64,000 nucleotides of DNA. Origin: an uncultured Gammaproteobacteria bacterium. GTDB lineage: Bacteria; Pseudomonadota; Gammaproteobacteria; HyVt-429. A model generated the notes under the pieces. The model had not been told where the DNA came from. It searched no databases and worked only from the letters and a program-made list of their open reading frames with translations. Below, in pieces: positions 62,088 through 64,000 of this stretch (the stretch's first letter is position 1; every line of letters begins with the position of its first letter). The position numbers and the translations under genes were made by a program. The stretch is taken from the NCBI GenBank assembly GCA_947259975.1, contig CAMYOD010000003.1:120517-184516 (forward strand), read 5' to 3'.

Positions 62088-64000
62088 ATGTCGCCAATGA
62101 ACAGAACCCTATATCAATCCGCGCAGCAGATCGTGATCGTCATGCTGGCTGTCATACTTTATACAGACACAGTCCATGCGCAGCCTGCAGGAATAACCGC
62201 CGAGGAATTCGCCGCCTCGAAGGCCCGTGCCAAGGAGCTGTACGAAAAGCGCCAGCGACTCGACCAGCTGTTATGGGCGCCGGAACTGACGGCGCAGCAG
62301 TACGAGTCCCGTATCGTCAAGCTGTGGGATGATCTGCTGGGAGCGAAGGACAAATTCGAGGTCCTGGGCAATTTTCCCTTCCAGACGTTGGTACTCGGCA
62401 AGCTCGCTGAGCGTGAGCCGCTGGAACTGAACATCGCCCGCTACGGCTTCACCGCCGGCGGCCAGCAGCTCACACCCGGGCAATGGCGCACCTTCCTCGC
62501 GGATGCAAAAAAACAAGGCTACCGAATCGATCAGACCGAATGGCATCACGGCCGCTTCACGCCGCCCAAAGACGATCAACCTGCCGCATCGGACATCAAC
62601 GTGGTCCTGCATGTAGCGCGCGCCGAACCCGCCCATCGTGTCATCCTGCGCGGCACCATCAGGGTGACCTGGAATAAAGAACTCGATGCCGACAAGCAGC
62701 CGGTGCCCGATCACATCGCCGTGACCAGACTGGAGATCCTCGAACGTGAACAGCCGGCGGCGTTTCAGGAAGTCTTTCGGGTCAACGGCACCGTCAAGGA
62801 ACCGCTGATCAGCCCGGTCCTCGTGTACGACCTGAACGGCGACGGTCTCTCGGAAGTCGTGGTCGGCGGGCAGAATATGGTGATCTGGAACCGAGGTAAC
62901 GGCAAATTCGAACCGGCGCCGTTCATCGATGCCAAGCACTCGCTGTACGACGCGGCCGTGTTGGCAGACTTCACCGGCGACGGCCATGTCGATTTCGTCG
63001 GCGTGGACCAGGACGGTTATCCGCTTTTGTTTGAGGGCGACGCGCAAGGCCGTTTCGAGAAACCGGCGATCAAGATTGCCGACACCCACTTCCCGCTACC
63101 CAAGACCTTCACCGCCGGCGACATCGATGGGGACGGCGACCTGGATCTGTTTATCGCCAATTACAAATACGCCTATCGTCAGGGCCAGATGCCCTCCCCC
63201 TACTACGATGCCAACGACGGCTACCCGGCCTATCTGCTGCGCAACGACGGCAAGGGCAAATTCACCGACATTACCGAGGCGTCGGGGCTGGCGAGCAAGC
63301 GGGCACGCCGCACCTACAGCAGTTCTTTGGTGGACCTCGACGACGACCAGGACCTGGATCTGATCGTGGTCAGCGATTATGCCGGTTTCGACACCTACCT
63401 GAACGACGGCAGCGGCAAATTTACGGATATCAGCGATCGCTTCGGCAGCGACCGGCATTTCTTCGGCATGGGGCATACCTTTGCCGATTACGATCGCGAC
63501 GGTACGTTGGACTTTTACGTTATCGGCATGAGTTCGACCACCGCGCGCCGGCTCGAGCGACTCGGCATCGGCCGCGACGACAAGCCGATCCATACCGCCA
63601 TGCGCAAGGCCATGGGCTACGGCAACCGCATGTTCCTCGGCGGCGACAGTGAATTCAAACGGGCCCCGTTTAATGACCAGGTGGCACGCACCGGCTGGTC
63701 CTGGGGTGCAAGTTCCTTCGATTTCGACAACGACGGCGACAAGGATATCTTCGTCGCCAACGGCCACTACAGTGGCCGCAGCAGTCAGGACTACTGCTCC
63801 ACGTTCTGGCGGCATGATATCTATGACGAAGGCAAGGAGGACCTGGCCCGCAACATGCTGTTCCAGGACGCGACCACCGAACTGCGCAAGGCCGATATTT
63901 CCTGGAACGGCTACGAGCACAAGGTATTGATGATGAATCGTGACGGGCGCGGTTTCACCAACATCGCCTATCTCATGGGGGCGGCCTTCGAATACGACGG
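62088..64000 (+). CDS. Secreted FG-GAP/VCBS-repeat protein (3' end outside window)
   Basis: At least 637 residues, continuing past the window. Signal peptide: QIVIVMLAVILYTDTVHA-QP. After an N-terminal helical and mixed region (to about residue 230) come FG-GAP/VCBS repeats with Ca2+-binding-type loops: DLNGDGLSEVVVGG, DFTGDGHVDFVGV, DIDGDGDLDLFIANY, DLDDDQDLDLIVVSDY, DYDRDGTLDFYVIG, DFDNDGDKDIFVANGHY. Integrin-like propellers of this kind are exported and bind ligands or glycans. Start could be 62088 or 62097. It follows gmd by 144 bases. Confidence 0.87.
   Translation, partial: MSPMNRTLYQSAQQIVIVMLAVILYTDTVHAQPAGITAEEFAASKARAKELYEKRQRLDQLLWAPELTAQQYESRIVKLWDDLLGAKDKFEVLGNFPFQTLVLGKLAEREPLELNIARYGFTAGGQQLTPGQWRTFLADAKKQGYRIDQTEWHHGRFTPPKDDQPAASDINVVLHVARAEPAHRVILRGTIRVTWNKELDADKQPVPDHIAVTRLEILEREQPAAFQEVFRVNGTVKEPLISPVLVYDLNGDGLSEVVVGGQNMVIWNRGNGKFEPAPFIDAKHSLYDAAVLADFTGDGHVDFVGVDQDGYPLLFEGDAQGRFEKPAIKIADTHFPLPKTFTAGDIDGDGDLDLFIANYKYAYRQGQMPSPYYDANDGYPAYLLRNDGKGKFTDITEASGLASKRARRTYSSSLVDLDDDQDLDLIVVSDYAGFDTYLNDGSGKFTDISDRFGSDRHFFGMGHTFADYDRDGTLDFYVIGMSSTTARRLERLGIGRDDKPIHTAMRKAMGYGNRMFLGGDSEFKRAPFNDQVARTGWSWGASSFDFDNDGDKDIFVANGHYSGRSSQDYCSTFWRHDIYDEGKEDLARNMLFQDATTELRKADISWNGYEHKVLMMNRDGRGFTNIAYLMGAAFEYD

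Overview
The window is GC-rich (by eye around 60%) and reads as a chromosomal segment of a gammaproteobacterium, probably an autotroph from the sulfur-oxidising or purple-sulfur side of the class. The evidence is gammaproteobacterial gene order (tig-clpP-clpX-lon; bamD beside rluD-pgeF; aat-bpt-infA; rpmB-rpmG beside radC, coaBC-dut and algC), a class I phosphoribulokinase, ergothioneine genes and several DsrE-fold proteins. No species can be named from sequence alone.

Layout. 1-5.4 kb: protein quality control on the minus strand (tig, clpP, clpX, lon; lon runs off the window). 5.4-7.6 kb: five tRNA genes on the minus strand (Leu, then a Pro-Arg-His-Lys cluster); the tRNA-Arg(UCU) gene is split by a 343-nt group I intron. 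7.9-19 kb: folD, htpG, a nucleotide-sugar pyrophosphorylase, a membrane protein with a K+ channel, a cupin, clpB and a membrane-anchored glutamate-synthase-like protein. 19-21.8 kb: acyltransferase, acyl-CoA/ACP ligase and an ArsR regulator. 22-25.1 kb: egtD divergent from egtC-egtB (ergothioneine). 25.4-38.6 kb: alanine symporter, nadC, a DsrE-like protein, ZIP transporter, pgeF-rluD, bamD, nitroreductase, nadE-sucD-sucC, and GNAT-aat-bpt. 38.8-41.1 kb: infA followed by a compact set: small secreted CX4C protein, ECF sigma factor, anti-sigma factor with a periplasmic DsrE domain, and a secreted DsrE protein. 41.3-47.1 kb: fatty-acid desaturase, HNH nuclease, phosphoribulokinase, a broken second rpmG, an S74-chaperone secreted protein, then intact rpmG-rpmB. 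47.3-55.7 kb: radC, coaBC, dut, a diguanylate cyclase, algC, a CLC channel and a glycine-zipper lipoprotein. 55.8-60.7 kb: a less GC-rich surface-sugar island (WecE-like transaminase, sugar N-formyltransferase, polyprenyl-phosphate glycosyltransferase, two methyltransferases). 60.9-64 kb: gmd and a secreted FG-GAP repeat protein cut by the window end.

How it fits together. lon, htpG and clpB each carry a sigma-32-type promoter, so the window holds three members of a heat-shock regulon besides the Clp/trigger-factor operon. algC, the nucleotidyltransferase, gmd and the island could supply and modify activated sugars for the cell surface.

The signals most worth following are the tRNA-Arg(UCU) group I intron; the ECF sigma/anti-sigma-DsrE/secreted-DsrE operon, which looks like an undescribed extracytoplasmic sulfur or redox sensing circuit; and a three-copy intergenic repeat whose two hairpins place AGGGA in the loop, one of them closely matching the CsrA/RsmA high-affinity site.
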